Shown: piece after piece, positions 1 to 5,948 of the stretch
Numbering within the stretch: position 1 is the stretch's first letter
Layout of the letters: every line of letters begins with the position of its first letter
Assembly (NCBI GenBank): GCA_022790685.1
Contig: JAAVXQ010000105.1
Coordinates: forward strand, 1-11,699
From: Clostridia bacterium
Lineage (GTDB): Bacteria > Bacillota > Clostridia > TANB77 > CAG-508
Length of the DNA: 11,699 bases
Direction of reading: 5' to 3'
The notes under the pieces: generated by a model
Told to the model about the DNA's origin: nothing
What the model saw: the letters and a program-made list of their open reading frames with translations, nothing else
Databases searched by the model: none
Translations under genes and position numbers: made by a program

Positions 1-222
1 ACTTTTAAATTCTTCATTATTTGCAATTTTCTCTGGTTGAAATAATTTCAAATTCTTTTCAAGAGCAAATTCTTTTACTGGTGATGCAATAAGTTTCATT
101 CCTCTACCTGCTGGTCTATCAGGTGTTGTAACAACACCTATAATCTCATGTTTATCTGAATTATATAACTTTTCTAATGATTCTCTTGAAAAATCTGGTG
201 TTCCCATAAAAAGAATTTTCAT
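1..222 (-). CDS. fmt: Methionyl-tRNA formyltransferase, N-terminal part (3' end outside window)
   Basis: Fmt formylates methionyl-tRNA(fMet) with 10-formyl-tetrahydrofolate, a cytoplasmic step in translation initiation. The visible 74 codons, read from the ATG at 220-222, begin MKILFMGTPDFS and continue with GVVTTPDRPAGRGMKL. These are the typical first strand and the TxPDRPxGRG loop of the formyltransferase family. The reading frame is open to the left edge, so the rest of a protein normally a little over 300 residues lies outside. An AAAGGA Shine-Dalgarno lies 12 bases upstream of the ATG. The gene starts 25 bases after the def stop codon, so the two are almost certainly co-transcribed. The def-fmt pairing is the usual bacterial order. 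Identification is firm from the motifs; nothing looks abnormal in the visible part. Confidence 0.93.
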   Translation of the reverse strand, partial: MKILFMGTPDFSRESLEKLYNSDKHEIIGVVTTPDRPAGRGMKLIASPVKEFALEKNLKLFQPEKIANNEEFKS

Positions 223-247
223 GCCAAAATATTTTCCTTTCTAAAAA

Positions 248-772
248 TTACTTTCTGTTTTTTCTTTCTTCTCTTTTTTTGTCTACTCTTTCTACTTTTT
301 GCTCTGGTGTTATTACTTCTAAGCTTCCTTCTTCAACTTTTTCTATAAAAAGATTACCATTTAAATGGTCTATTTCATGACATAAAGCTTGTGCTAATAA
401 ATCTTTTCCTTCAATTCTAACTTTTCTACCTTCTAAGTCTAGAGCTTCTACAACTACTTCTTTAGGTCTTTTTACTTTTCCAAATTTATTGGGAAAGCTT
501 AAACATCCTTCTTCAACCAATTGTTCTCCTTTTGACTTTATTATAACAGGATTTATTAAAGTAAATTGCATTCCCTCTTCGTATAAGTCAATTACTATTA
601 TTCTTTTTAATATACCAACTTGAGGTCCTGCTAAACCTAGTCCATCATATTTATGCATAGTATCCATCATATCTTTTGCAAGTTCTTTTATCTTTTCATC
701 TATTACATCAATTTCTTTAGATACTTTTGTTAAAATTTCGTCTCCATCATATCTTAAATTTCTTATTGCCAT
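248..772 (-). CDS. def: Peptide deformylase
   Basis: This metalloenzyme removes the formyl group from the N-terminal methionine of new proteins. All three family motifs are present: motif 1 GLGLAGPQ at residues 44-51, motif 2 EGCLS at 88-92 with metal ligand Cys90, and motif 3 HEIDH at 132-136 with metal ligands His132 and His136 and catalytic Glu133. The length of 174 residues is normal for the family. The last 20 or so residues are strongly charged and lysine/arginine rich. Motif 1 has Gly48 where the classical form has Ala (GxGxAAxQ), a small deviation. The start is supported by a GGAGG site 10 bases upstream of the ATG. It lies 23 bases downstream of priA and 25 bases upstream of fmt, consistent with one operon. 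Its product undoes the formylation made by Fmt. Confidence 0.96.
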   Translation of the reverse strand: MAIRNLRYDGDEILTKVSKEIDVIDEKIKELAKDMMDTMHKYDGLGLAGPQVGILKRIIVIDLYEEGMQFTLINPVIIKSKGEQLVEEGCLSFPNKFGKVKRPKEVVVEALDLEGRKVRIEGKDLLAQALCHEIDHLNGNLFIEKVEEGSLEVITPEQKVERVDKKREERKNRK

Positions 773-795
773 ATTAAAATTTCCTCCACTTCTTT

Positions 796-3021
796 TTACA
801 TCATATTATTAGGATTTATATCAACTACAATACTTGTATCCTTTAAATTTATATTTTCTATACTATATTGTATTATATTAATTATATTTGAAGTTAGTTT
901 ACATTTGAGTATAATTCTCCATCTATATTTATTTTTAATTCTATCAATTGGTGATGGAACTGGTTTATATACAAAAAATTCATTATTATTAATGTCATTT
1001 AATTTTTTATATACTTTATTTGCTATAGTTTTTATTTCTGACAAGTTTTCACCATTAAATCTGATAAGTATTATATCGCAAAATGGTGGATAATTCAACT
1101 TTTTTCTTAAATCTATTTCTGCATTATAAAATAAATCATAATCCTGTTTTTTTGCATACTCTATTGCATAATGATCTGGGTTATAAGTTTGTATTATTAC
1201 TTTTCCTTTTTCTTCTCTTCCTGATCTTCCAGCCACTTGAACTAAAGTCTGAAAAGTTTTTTCTACTGCTTTATAGTCTTCTGAATTCAAATTGCTATCA
1301 GCTGTAATTACTCCCACTAAAGTAACATTTGGAAAATGGTGTCCTTTTACAACCATTTGCGTTCCAATTAAAATATTAATATTTTCTTCTTTAAACTTTT
1401 TTAAAATTTCTTCATGAGAATTCTTTTTGCTTACTGTGTCTATATCCATACGTATTTTTGTTGCTTTTGGAAAAATTCTAGTTACTTCATCTTCTAATTT
1501 CTGTGTACCTGTTCCAAAATATTTTATTTTCTTACTCTCACATTCTGGACAAGTTTTAAGACTACTCATTTCAAAGCCACAATAATGACATTTTAATTTA
1601 TTTCCAGTATTATGATAAGTAAGACTAATATTGCAATTTTTACATTTAGCCACATATCCACATTCTCTACACATAACAAAAGTAGAATATCCTCTTCTGT
1701 TTAAAAATAATATTGTTTGCTTTCCATTTTCTATATTTTTTTGTATTTCCTTTTGAAGTTTTATACTAAGCATAGATTTATTTCCATTTGCAAGTTCAAA
1801 TCTTAAATCTACTATCTCTACTTCAGGAAGTTTCATATTATTAGCTCTTTTAGTAAGTTTATAAAGAGAAATATCTCTATCTAATGCCTGTTTATAATCC
1901 TCAATATCTGGTGTTGCACTTCCTAAAACCAGTGGACAATTATTTTGTTTTGCTAAATATCCAGCTAAATCTTTTGCATTATATCGTGGCGTCATATCTG
2001 ATTTATAAGACATATCATGCTCTTCATCTATTATTATTATTCCTAAATTTTTAACTGGTGCAAATATTGCAGATCTTGCTCCAATTACAATTTTAGCTTG
2101 ACCACTTTCTATTTTTTTCCATTCATCATATCTTTCCCCAATAGATAACTTACTATGTAAAACTGCTATATTTTCTCCAAATCTTGCTAAGAATCTATCC
2201 ACCATCTGTGGAGTAAGAGAAATTTCTGGAACCAAAACTATAGCTGTTTTATTCTCTTTTATAGCACTTTCAATTAGCCATAAATATATTTCTGTCTTTC
2301 CTGAGCCTGTTATTCCATAAATTAGATTTTTAGAATATTCATTATTTTGTATACAAAAATTTATAGCTTCAAAACATCTTTTTTGTTCTTCATTTAAGAC
2401 TTTAGGCTTATCCTTCTCTATTTTTTTATTTATAAAAGGGTTTCTTTCTATTTGTTTTTGAAGTATTTCTATATATCCATTTTTTTCTAAAGTTTTTATA
2501 ATAGCTTTGCTTACTTCTACTATACACTCTAAATCCGAAATATATATTCCATCATTTTCTTTTAAAAAGTTTAAAACTCTTATATGTTTTTCACTTTTAA
2601 TTTTTCCTGTGTTTATTAAAAAGTCAATTTTTTCTATATCTTCTTTTAAAAACACAAAACTACCTGTTTTTTCTTTAGCTCTATTTTCAAGCTCTTTTCC
2701 CCCTGTACCAGGTGGTAACATTAATTTTATACATTCTGAAATATTACAAAAATATTTTCTTGCCATAAGTTTAGCTAAAATTATATTATTCTCTGTTAAA
2801 GATTGCTCTTCTGAAATTTTAGCGATTTCTTTATTTGCAAATTCAGAAGTAGCTTTTATATTTATAACAAAACCATCCTCTAATTTCTTATTATTTCCAA
2901 AAGGCACAAAAACTCTAGTTCCAACCTTAATTTTTTCTTCAAAATCCAGTGGAACTATATAATCAAATATTCTATTTAACGCCCTTGCATTACTATTAAT
3001 TATGACCTCTGCATAAGTCAT
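796..3021 (-). CDS. priA: Primosomal replication-restart helicase PriA
   Basis: PriA recognises stalled forks and reloads the replisome; it is a superfamily 2 DEAH-type 3'-5' helicase. In numbering from the longer possible start at 3033 (745 residues), the N-terminal DNA-binding domain begins TYAEVIINSNARALNRIFDY. Walker A is GITGSGKT at 240-247 and the DEEH box is at 336-339. Eight zinc-binding cysteines form four CxxC pairs between the helicase lobes (455/458, 464/467, 482/485, 495/498). The late helicase motifs KGHHFPNV and QVAGRSGRE follow. I prefer the ATG at 3019-3021: GGAG lies six bases ahead of it and the protein then begins MTYAEV as PriA usually does, whereas the ATG at 3031-3033 has no Shine-Dalgarno. 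The shorter form has 741 residues. It is the second gene of the operon running to fmt, and appears intact. Confidence 0.96.
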   Translation of the reverse strand: MTYAEVIINSNARALNRIFDYIVPLDFEEKIKVGTRVFVPFGNNKKLEDGFVINIKATSEFANKEIAKISEEQSLTENNIILAKLMARKYFCNISECIKLMLPPGTGGKELENRAKEKTGSFVFLKEDIEKIDFLINTGKIKSEKHIRVLNFLKENDGIYISDLECIVEVSKAIIKTLEKNGYIEILQKQIERNPFINKKIEKDKPKVLNEEQKRCFEAINFCIQNNEYSKNLIYGITGSGKTEIYLWLIESAIKENKTAIVLVPEISLTPQMVDRFLARFGENIAVLHSKLSIGERYDEWKKIESGQAKIVIGARSAIFAPVKNLGIIIIDEEHDMSYKSDMTPRYNAKDLAGYLAKQNNCPLVLGSATPDIEDYKQALDRDISLYKLTKRANNMKLPEVEIVDLRFELANGNKSMLSIKLQKEIQKNIENGKQTILFLNRRGYSTFVMCRECGYVAKCKNCNISLTYHNTGNKLKCHYCGFEMSSLKTCPECESKKIKYFGTGTQKLEDEVTRIFPKATKIRMDIDTVSKKNSHEEILKKFKEENINILIGTQMVVKGHHFPNVTLVGVITADSNLNSEDYKAVEKTFQTLVQVAGRSGREEKGKVIIQTYNPDHYAIEYAKKQDYDLFYNAEIDLRKKLNYPPFCDIILIRFNGENLSEIKTIANKVYKKLNDINNNEFFVYKPVPSPIDRIKNKYRWRIILKCKLTSNIINIIQYSIENINLKDTSIVVDINPNNMM

Positions 3022-3057
3022 TTTTTTCTCCATTTTCTATAAAATTAAATACTATAT

Positions 3058-3534
3058 TTATCTATCTCCTCTAGTTCTTCCACCTGATGCTCTTGTTTTT
3101 TCTTCACGAGATTTTCCTTTTTCTCTTTCTTTATCTTTTGTGCCACCTTCTCTTTCACGTTCATCTCTATTTAATACTTGTTCTTTTATTTCTTTGTTCT
3201 TTTCTTGCATTTTAAATCTCTTTATAGTATCTGCTATTCTTGTTAAAGTTTCATTATCACATTTTAATTGTTCATTAAAGTTTTTCTTATTTAATTTTTT
3301 CTTTTTCTTCTTTTTTAATTTTTCAAAATATTCAGCATCTACAATATCTTCTGCTTCTAATTCTTTTATAACTATTTCAAACTCTTTTCTGTTTTTAATA
3401 TTTTTAATTCTTTTTTTTATTTCTTTTAGTCTTTTTATTTCTTCTTTTGACTTCTTTTTCTTTTTAATTTTATTTAAAAAAAGATTATTATCTAATATTT
3501 TTTTTAATAAACTATTTTTATCCTTTTTACTCAT
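3058..3534 (-). CDS. Unrecognised lysine-rich charged protein, first gene of the priA operon
   Basis: I do not recognise this 158-residue protein. It is extremely basic and low in complexity. The N-terminal part has lysine runs at residues 24-28 and 74-80, set in sequence with helix and coiled-coil character (KEEIKRLKEIKKRIKNIKNR). A more ordinary segment follows, at roughly 50-72 and 88-110, including ETLTRIADTIKRFKM. The end is an Arg/Glu/Lys/Gly tail finishing GGRTRGDR. There is no signal peptide or membrane segment. The basic tails suggest binding to nucleic acid or ribosomes, but that is only inference. An AAAGGA site six bases before the ATG, an upstream promoter and only 24-36 bases to priA argue that it is real and co-transcribed. 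The opposite strand is open here only because the sequence is T-rich. Confidence 0.75.
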   Translation of the reverse strand: MSKKDKNSLLKKILDNNLFLNKIKKKKKSKEEIKRLKEIKKRIKNIKNRKEFEIVIKELEAEDIVDAEYFEKLKKKKKKKLNKKNFNEQLKCDNETLTRIADTIKRFKMQEKNKEIKEQVLNRDEREREGGTKDKEREKGKSREEKTRASGGRTRGDR

Positions 3535-3580
3535 AAACTTTCCTTTAAAATTAATTTATATATTGTTTTCAATTTCCTAC

Positions 3581-3609
3581 ATTTTAACACAAAAATATGT
3601 TTTCGTAAA
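3581..3609 (-). promoter_or_regulatory. Extended -10 promoter for the lysine-rich gene-priA-def-fmt operon
   Basis: On the minus strand, TTTACG (3604-3609) is followed after exactly 17 bases by TAAAAT (3581-3586). A TGT lies directly before the -10, giving TGTTAAAAT, an extended -10 element. The -10 matches five of six consensus positions and the -35 four of six. Transcription would start near 3574, leaving a leader of about 40 bases before the ATG at 3534. This is the only good promoter I see between the upstream gene and the operon. Confidence 0.6.
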
Positions 3610-3611
3610 GA

Positions 3612-3669
3612 AAGTATAAAACCATTTTTTATAAAAATATACTTAAAATTTTCTAACAAGTATATCTTT
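3612..3669 (-). repeat. Overlapping inverted repeats upstream of the operon promoter
   Basis: AAGTATA occurs at 3612-3618 and again at 3658-3664, with its complement TATACTT at 3638-3644. The middle copy can therefore pair with either flank. The right-hand pairing (3633-3644 with 3658-3669) is the longer, about 12 bp with a G-U pair when read as minus-strand RNA. The set lies between the terminator of the island gene and the -35 of the housekeeping operon. It could be a back-up terminator for read-through, a protein-binding site, or chance in AT-rich DNA. Confidence 0.3.
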
Positions 3670-3737
3670 TTTTAACATTTATCGTTTTGGAAAATATTCT
3701 TTTTAGTTAAATAAAATTTTCTAAAATAATAAAAGCA

Positions 3738-3774
3738 GGAGGAGACAACTAAAAATTTTCTTGTTATCTCCTCC
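3738..3774 (-). terminator. Rho-independent terminator of the island gene
   Basis: Read as minus-strand RNA, GGAGGAGATAAC (3763-3774) pairs with GTTGTCTCCTCC (3738-3749) over 12 bp around a 13-base loop. A T-rich stretch (TGCTTTTATTATTTT) follows. The one non-Watson-Crick position is a U-G pair on the minus strand but an A-C mismatch on the plus strand, which supports minus orientation. It lies about 55 bases after the stop codon at 3829. The 5' arm resembles a Shine-Dalgarno sequence, but no start codon follows at a usable distance. Confidence 0.7.
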
Positions 3775-3828
3775 CACTGTTTTTGCGCATAATAGTTTTC
3801 TTTGCGCGCCGTTTCGGTTTTCTGTTAT

Positions 3829-4311
3829 TTAGACGTTCTGCATCTTCACCGCAAAGGTATGCTCAGCAAACGGCTGATGCTGCTGATTGTAGTCGCAAAC
3901 CCTCCCTTCAAACTTTTCCTCACACGAAAAGTAGATTTCTCGTTCTCTGGGTTGATGCTTATGCAGAGGAATTGTGCCCTTTGTGGTGTCCAAGTACTCG
4001 ATTATGAGTCTCTTTTTCCGCTTCAGGCTGGTCACGGTGATGATTCCGCAGGGACGGTATAGCACGCCAGGAAAGCCAGGCTTGGGAATCAGCCCGTTCT
4101 CGTCGAACTCAAAGGCGATGATATTTCCCAAGTCGAACTGCTTTTTGAGCACCTCAAAGGCCTGATCGAACTTAAGTTTATCGAAGAAGCTCACCGCCCC
4201 TTCTACAAACTTGCCCACATACACGCCTTTCTCCAGTCCCAGAACCACGATCACTTCGTCCCGCATTGAATTTTCTCCCTCAATAACAGACAGTGCCATT
4301 TCGAACTTCAT
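3829..4311 (-). CDS. Unrecognised 160-residue protein with a cupin-like HxHxxxE motif, in a GC-rich island
   Basis: I do not recognise this protein as a whole. The N-terminal half (residues 1-100) is a mixture of short hydrophobic strands and helices without a known signature. The C-terminal part has GTIPLHKHQPREREIYF (112-128), which resembles cupin motif 1 with His117, His119 and Glu123. A later His151 could be the fourth metal ligand, but the usual second cupin motif is not clear. There is no signal peptide or membrane segment, so it should be cytoplasmic. The start is secure: AAAGGAGG lies seven bases before the ATG. Base composition is about 50% G+C in the lines I counted (43-60%), against about 23% in a neighbouring priA line, and codons such as CTC, GTG and GGC are common. 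With its own promoter and terminator, this looks like recently transferred cargo. Function is unknown. Confidence 0.72.
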   Translation of the reverse strand: MKFEMALSVIEGENSMRDEVIVVLGLEKGVYVGKFVEGAVSFFDKLKFDQAFEVLKKQFDLGNIIAFEFDENGLIPKPGFPGVLYRPCGIITVTSLKRKKRLIIEYLDTTKGTIPLHKHQPREREIYFSCEEKFEGRVCDYNQQHQPFAEHTFAVKMQNV

Positions 4312-4356
4312 AACTTATCCTCCTTTTGTCATAATATAGTGTGTAGAAGTTCCTTA

Positions 4357-4384
4357 GCTTATAACGGCTTCAAATATTATAAGC
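4357..4384 (-). repeat. Perfect inverted repeat in the leader of the island gene
   Basis: GCTTATAA (4357-4364) and TTATAAGC (4377-4384) form a perfect 8-bp inverted repeat around 12 bases. It begins within a few bases of the predicted transcription start (about 4387) and ends about 45 bases before the ATG. As RNA it would make a hairpin at the 5' end, possibly protecting the mRNA. As DNA it could be a second operator. There is no U-run after it, so it is not a terminator. Confidence 0.5.
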
Positions 4385-4393
4385 CCTTATTTT

Positions 4394-4422
4394 ATTATAG
4401 CATTTACATATGTAAAAATCAA
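4394..4422 (-). promoter_or_regulatory. Near-consensus promoter of the island gene
   Basis: On the minus strand, TTGATT (4417-4422) is separated by exactly 17 bases from a perfect TATAAT (4394-4399). This is the best vegetative-type promoter in the window. Transcription should start near 4387, giving a leader of about 75 bases to the ATG at 4311. It begins only about 37 bases after the stop codon of the second sortase gene, with no convincing terminator in between. Confidence 0.8.
4403..4416. promoter_or_regulatory. Candidate operator: TACA-N2-TGTA palindrome in the promoter spacer
   Basis: TTTACATATGTAAA is a perfect 14-bp palindrome filling most of the 17-base spacer between the -35 and -10 of the island gene. 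Its core TACA-N2-TGTA is the form bound by BlaI/MecI/CopY-type winged-helix repressors. A repressor sitting here would block RNA polymerase directly. No such regulator is encoded in the window, so the assignment rests only on the site shape and position. AT-rich palindromes also arise by chance. Confidence 0.5.
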
Positions 4423-4458
4423 CTTAAATAGACTCCCTATCGTTCTTATTAATTAGTT

Positions 4459-5025
4459 TTATATTTCTTCTTTTATACATCTAACTGTTATTCTTTTATC
4501 TTTTGAATAATTACATGAAAAAATGGAAAATTCATACTCAGTATTTATCATTTTATCAATGTCCTCAGAAGATATCATTTCAATTTTATCAACAATATAT
4601 CTATGTTCATTTCCATTTAAACTACTAAGGCTAATACTATCTCCTTTTTTTAAATATTTTATATTTCCAAAAAACTTAGGATAATTATGACCAGCAATTA
4701 TTATAGGTGCATTATTATTTTTAGTACTATAATATTTGCATGGAGCTATTTTCAAATTTTCATCATTACAATCTTTTAATATTGGCAATCTTACATTTAA
4801 ACTAGGAACTTCTATAATTCCTATATATTTTTCACCTAAAATTTCTACTTCTTCAAGGTTCTCAAACTGTTGTCTATCTATCATCAAATCTACTTTATTT
4901 AAAACTTCATTTGCAATAATATAAGCGTTATTCACCTCGTAATATGTATATAACACCATAAGAAAAGATATAATAACAAAAATCCAACCAAGAATAATCA
5001 AAATCTTTCCAATTTTATTTTTCAT
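4459..5025 (-). CDS. Second sortase, candidate pilus-anchoring enzyme
   Basis: This is a cysteine transpeptidase of the sortase family, 188 residues, acting outside the membrane. One N-terminal membrane segment (about residues 7-27) acts as signal-anchor; there is no C-terminal one. The sortase core follows (YIGIIEVPSLNVRLPIL). Catalytic His113 is in IIIAGHNYPKFF, Cys171 in FSIFSCNYS and Arg178 in DKRITVRC. The usual TLxTC context of the cysteine is here SIFSC, so it is a divergent member. I cannot assign its class; it lacks the C-terminal membrane helix of class C. The start has an AAGGA site 8-9 bases upstream. It follows the basal pilin gene but is separated from it by a terminator-like hairpin and a possible own promoter. 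A likely job is attaching the LPDTG basal pilin, and with it the pilus, to peptidoglycan; this is inference. Confidence 0.87.
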   Translation of the reverse strand: MKNKIGKILIILGWIFVIISFLMVLYTYYEVNNAYIIANEVLNKVDLMIDRQQFENLEEVEILGEKYIGIIEVPSLNVRLPILKDCNDENLKIAPCKYYSTKNNNAPIIIAGHNYPKFFGNIKYLKKGDSISLSSLNGNEHRYIVDKIEMISSEDIDKMINTEYEFSIFSCNYSKDKRITVRCIKEEI

Positions 5026-5061
5026 CTACATTTTCCTTAAATTTAATTTCTAATCATTCTT

Positions 5062-5067
5062 ATTATA
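5062..5067 (-). promoter_or_regulatory. Possible promoter -10 box for the second sortase
   Basis: The minus strand has a perfect TATAAT at 5062-5067, in AAGATATAATAAG, about 37 bases before the ATG at 5025. It lies just downstream of the hairpin that follows the basal pilin gene. No good -35 is present at 16-18 bases (best match three of six), so this could be a weak promoter or chance in very AT-rich sequence. Confidence 0.4.
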
Positions 5068-5107
5068 TCTTAAATATATAAAAAATGAAATAAAAATATA
5101 ATAAAAC

Positions 5108-5152
5108 AAAAATAAACTATACATTAAAAATATTAATACATAGTTTATTTTT
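5108..5152 (-). terminator. Hairpin terminator or attenuator after the basal pilin gene
   Basis: The arms 5134-5152 and 5108-5126 form a 19-bp AT-rich stem with a seven-base loop. Read as minus-strand RNA, the two central non-Watson-Crick positions are G-U and U-G pairs; on the plus strand they are A-C mismatches. A T-rich tail (TTTTGTTTTATTATATTTTT) overlaps and follows the 3' arm. The stem overlaps the stop codon of the basal pilin gene. It would stop or reduce transcription from the pilin genes into the second sortase. Confidence 0.65.
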
Positions 5153-5948
5153 ATTTTTTATTATCTAAAATGCAACCAATTACTATTAAACCAAGTCCAG
5201 ATAAACTAATTATTAGAATAATTAATATTGGAATACCTGTATCTGGTAATTTTACTTTTTCACTATTTGAAGTAGAATTTTTATCAGAATCTGTTATAGC
5301 TCCTATTTCTTCATTATTCTCCGGTTTTTCTATATCTGGATTATCAGGTTCAGTTGGCTTTTCAGGTTTTTCAGAATTTTCTGAATCATCAGTGTCATCA
5401 GTATCGTTTTTATCATCTTCTATTCCTGAAATTTTTGGATTTGCTATTACATTAAAGTCATCTTCGTCTTTTCCATCTTTCTTAGGAATGCTAACAATAA
5501 ATGAATTACACTCATATTTTTTATTATCTAACATAAAATCATCTATTACCACCAAATATTTTCCTAATTCTAAATTATGAAAAGTCATTTGATTAGTATA
5601 TTTTTCTTCTACATCAATAGTAGGAGTAATATTAGTCTCTAAAGCATATTTTTTTACTGCATTTACATATTCTTCGCTATCTTCTTCATATTTTTCGTCA
5701 ATCTCATTTATTTTAGTAAAATCTTCAGTTACTTCAAATTTCATTTGCTCCAAATCTACTATTTTCTTTATATGATATAAGCGTACTCTTAAATCTACTT
5801 TTTCTTTATTATTTTCTAATCCTTCTATTACAATATTAAGTTCAGTTACATTTTTTATTCTGGCTAGCACCTGTATATTGCTTGCCAATATTAGTATTAA
5901 TAAAAAAATTAAAACAGTTTTAGTTAAAGTATTTTTTATATATTTCAT
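5151..5948 (-). CDS. Minor (basal/anchor) pilin with LPDTG sorting signal
   Basis: This is a secreted, sortase-anchored surface protein of 265 residues. The order is a signal peptide (about 1-29, ending near NIQVLA), then an extracellular region with one prealbumin/SpaA-like domain. Visible marks are FHNLELGKYLVVIDD at 123-137 and NVIANPKISG at 166-175, whose lysine could be a pilin-type lysine. A long acidic, proline-rich linker follows (about 176-230, repeated EKPE/TEPDNPD). The LPDTG signal is at 234-238, then a membrane segment and a short DNKK tail. The linker looks made to span the cell wall, as in basal pilins. The gene starts inside the end of the class C sortase gene (29-base overlap), suggesting translational coupling. 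It could also be a side-decorating minor pilin; anchor is favoured by size, linker and gene order. Confidence 0.85.
   Translation of the reverse strand: MKYIKNTLTKTVLIFLLILILASNIQVLARIKNVTELNIVIEGLENNKEKVDLRVRLYHIKKIVDLEQMKFEVTEDFTKINEIDEKYEEDSEEYVNAVKKYALETNITPTIDVEEKYTNQMTFHNLELGKYLVVIDDFMLDNKKYECNSFIVSIPKKDGKDEDDFNVIANPKISGIEDDKNDTDDTDDSENSEKPEKPTEPDNPDIEKPENNEEIGAITDSDKNSTSNSEKVKLPDTGIPILIILIISLSGLGLIVIGCILDNKK

Noticed and set aside
3140..3619. Plus-strand open frame opposite the lysine-rich gene, rich in Phe, Leu and Ser
   Set aside because: It is the complement of AAA/AAG-rich codons, which reads as TTT and CTT. It has no convincing ribosome site, and the minus-strand gene has promoter, Shine-Dalgarno and operon spacing.
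3783..4062. Two overlapping plus-strand open frames in the GC-rich segment
   Set aside because: They lie inside the minus-strand island gene, in DNA where stops are rarer because of higher G+C. Promoter, AAAGGAGG and terminator all point to the minus strand.
3700..4435. Direct repeats flanking the island as an insertion scar
   Set aside because: Only short AT-rich resemblance (AGTTAAATA against ACTTAAATA) was seen, which is expected by chance here.
4423..4458. Terminator after the second sortase
   Set aside because: No stem longer than four or five pairs and no U-run was found, so the sortase transcript may run into the island gene.
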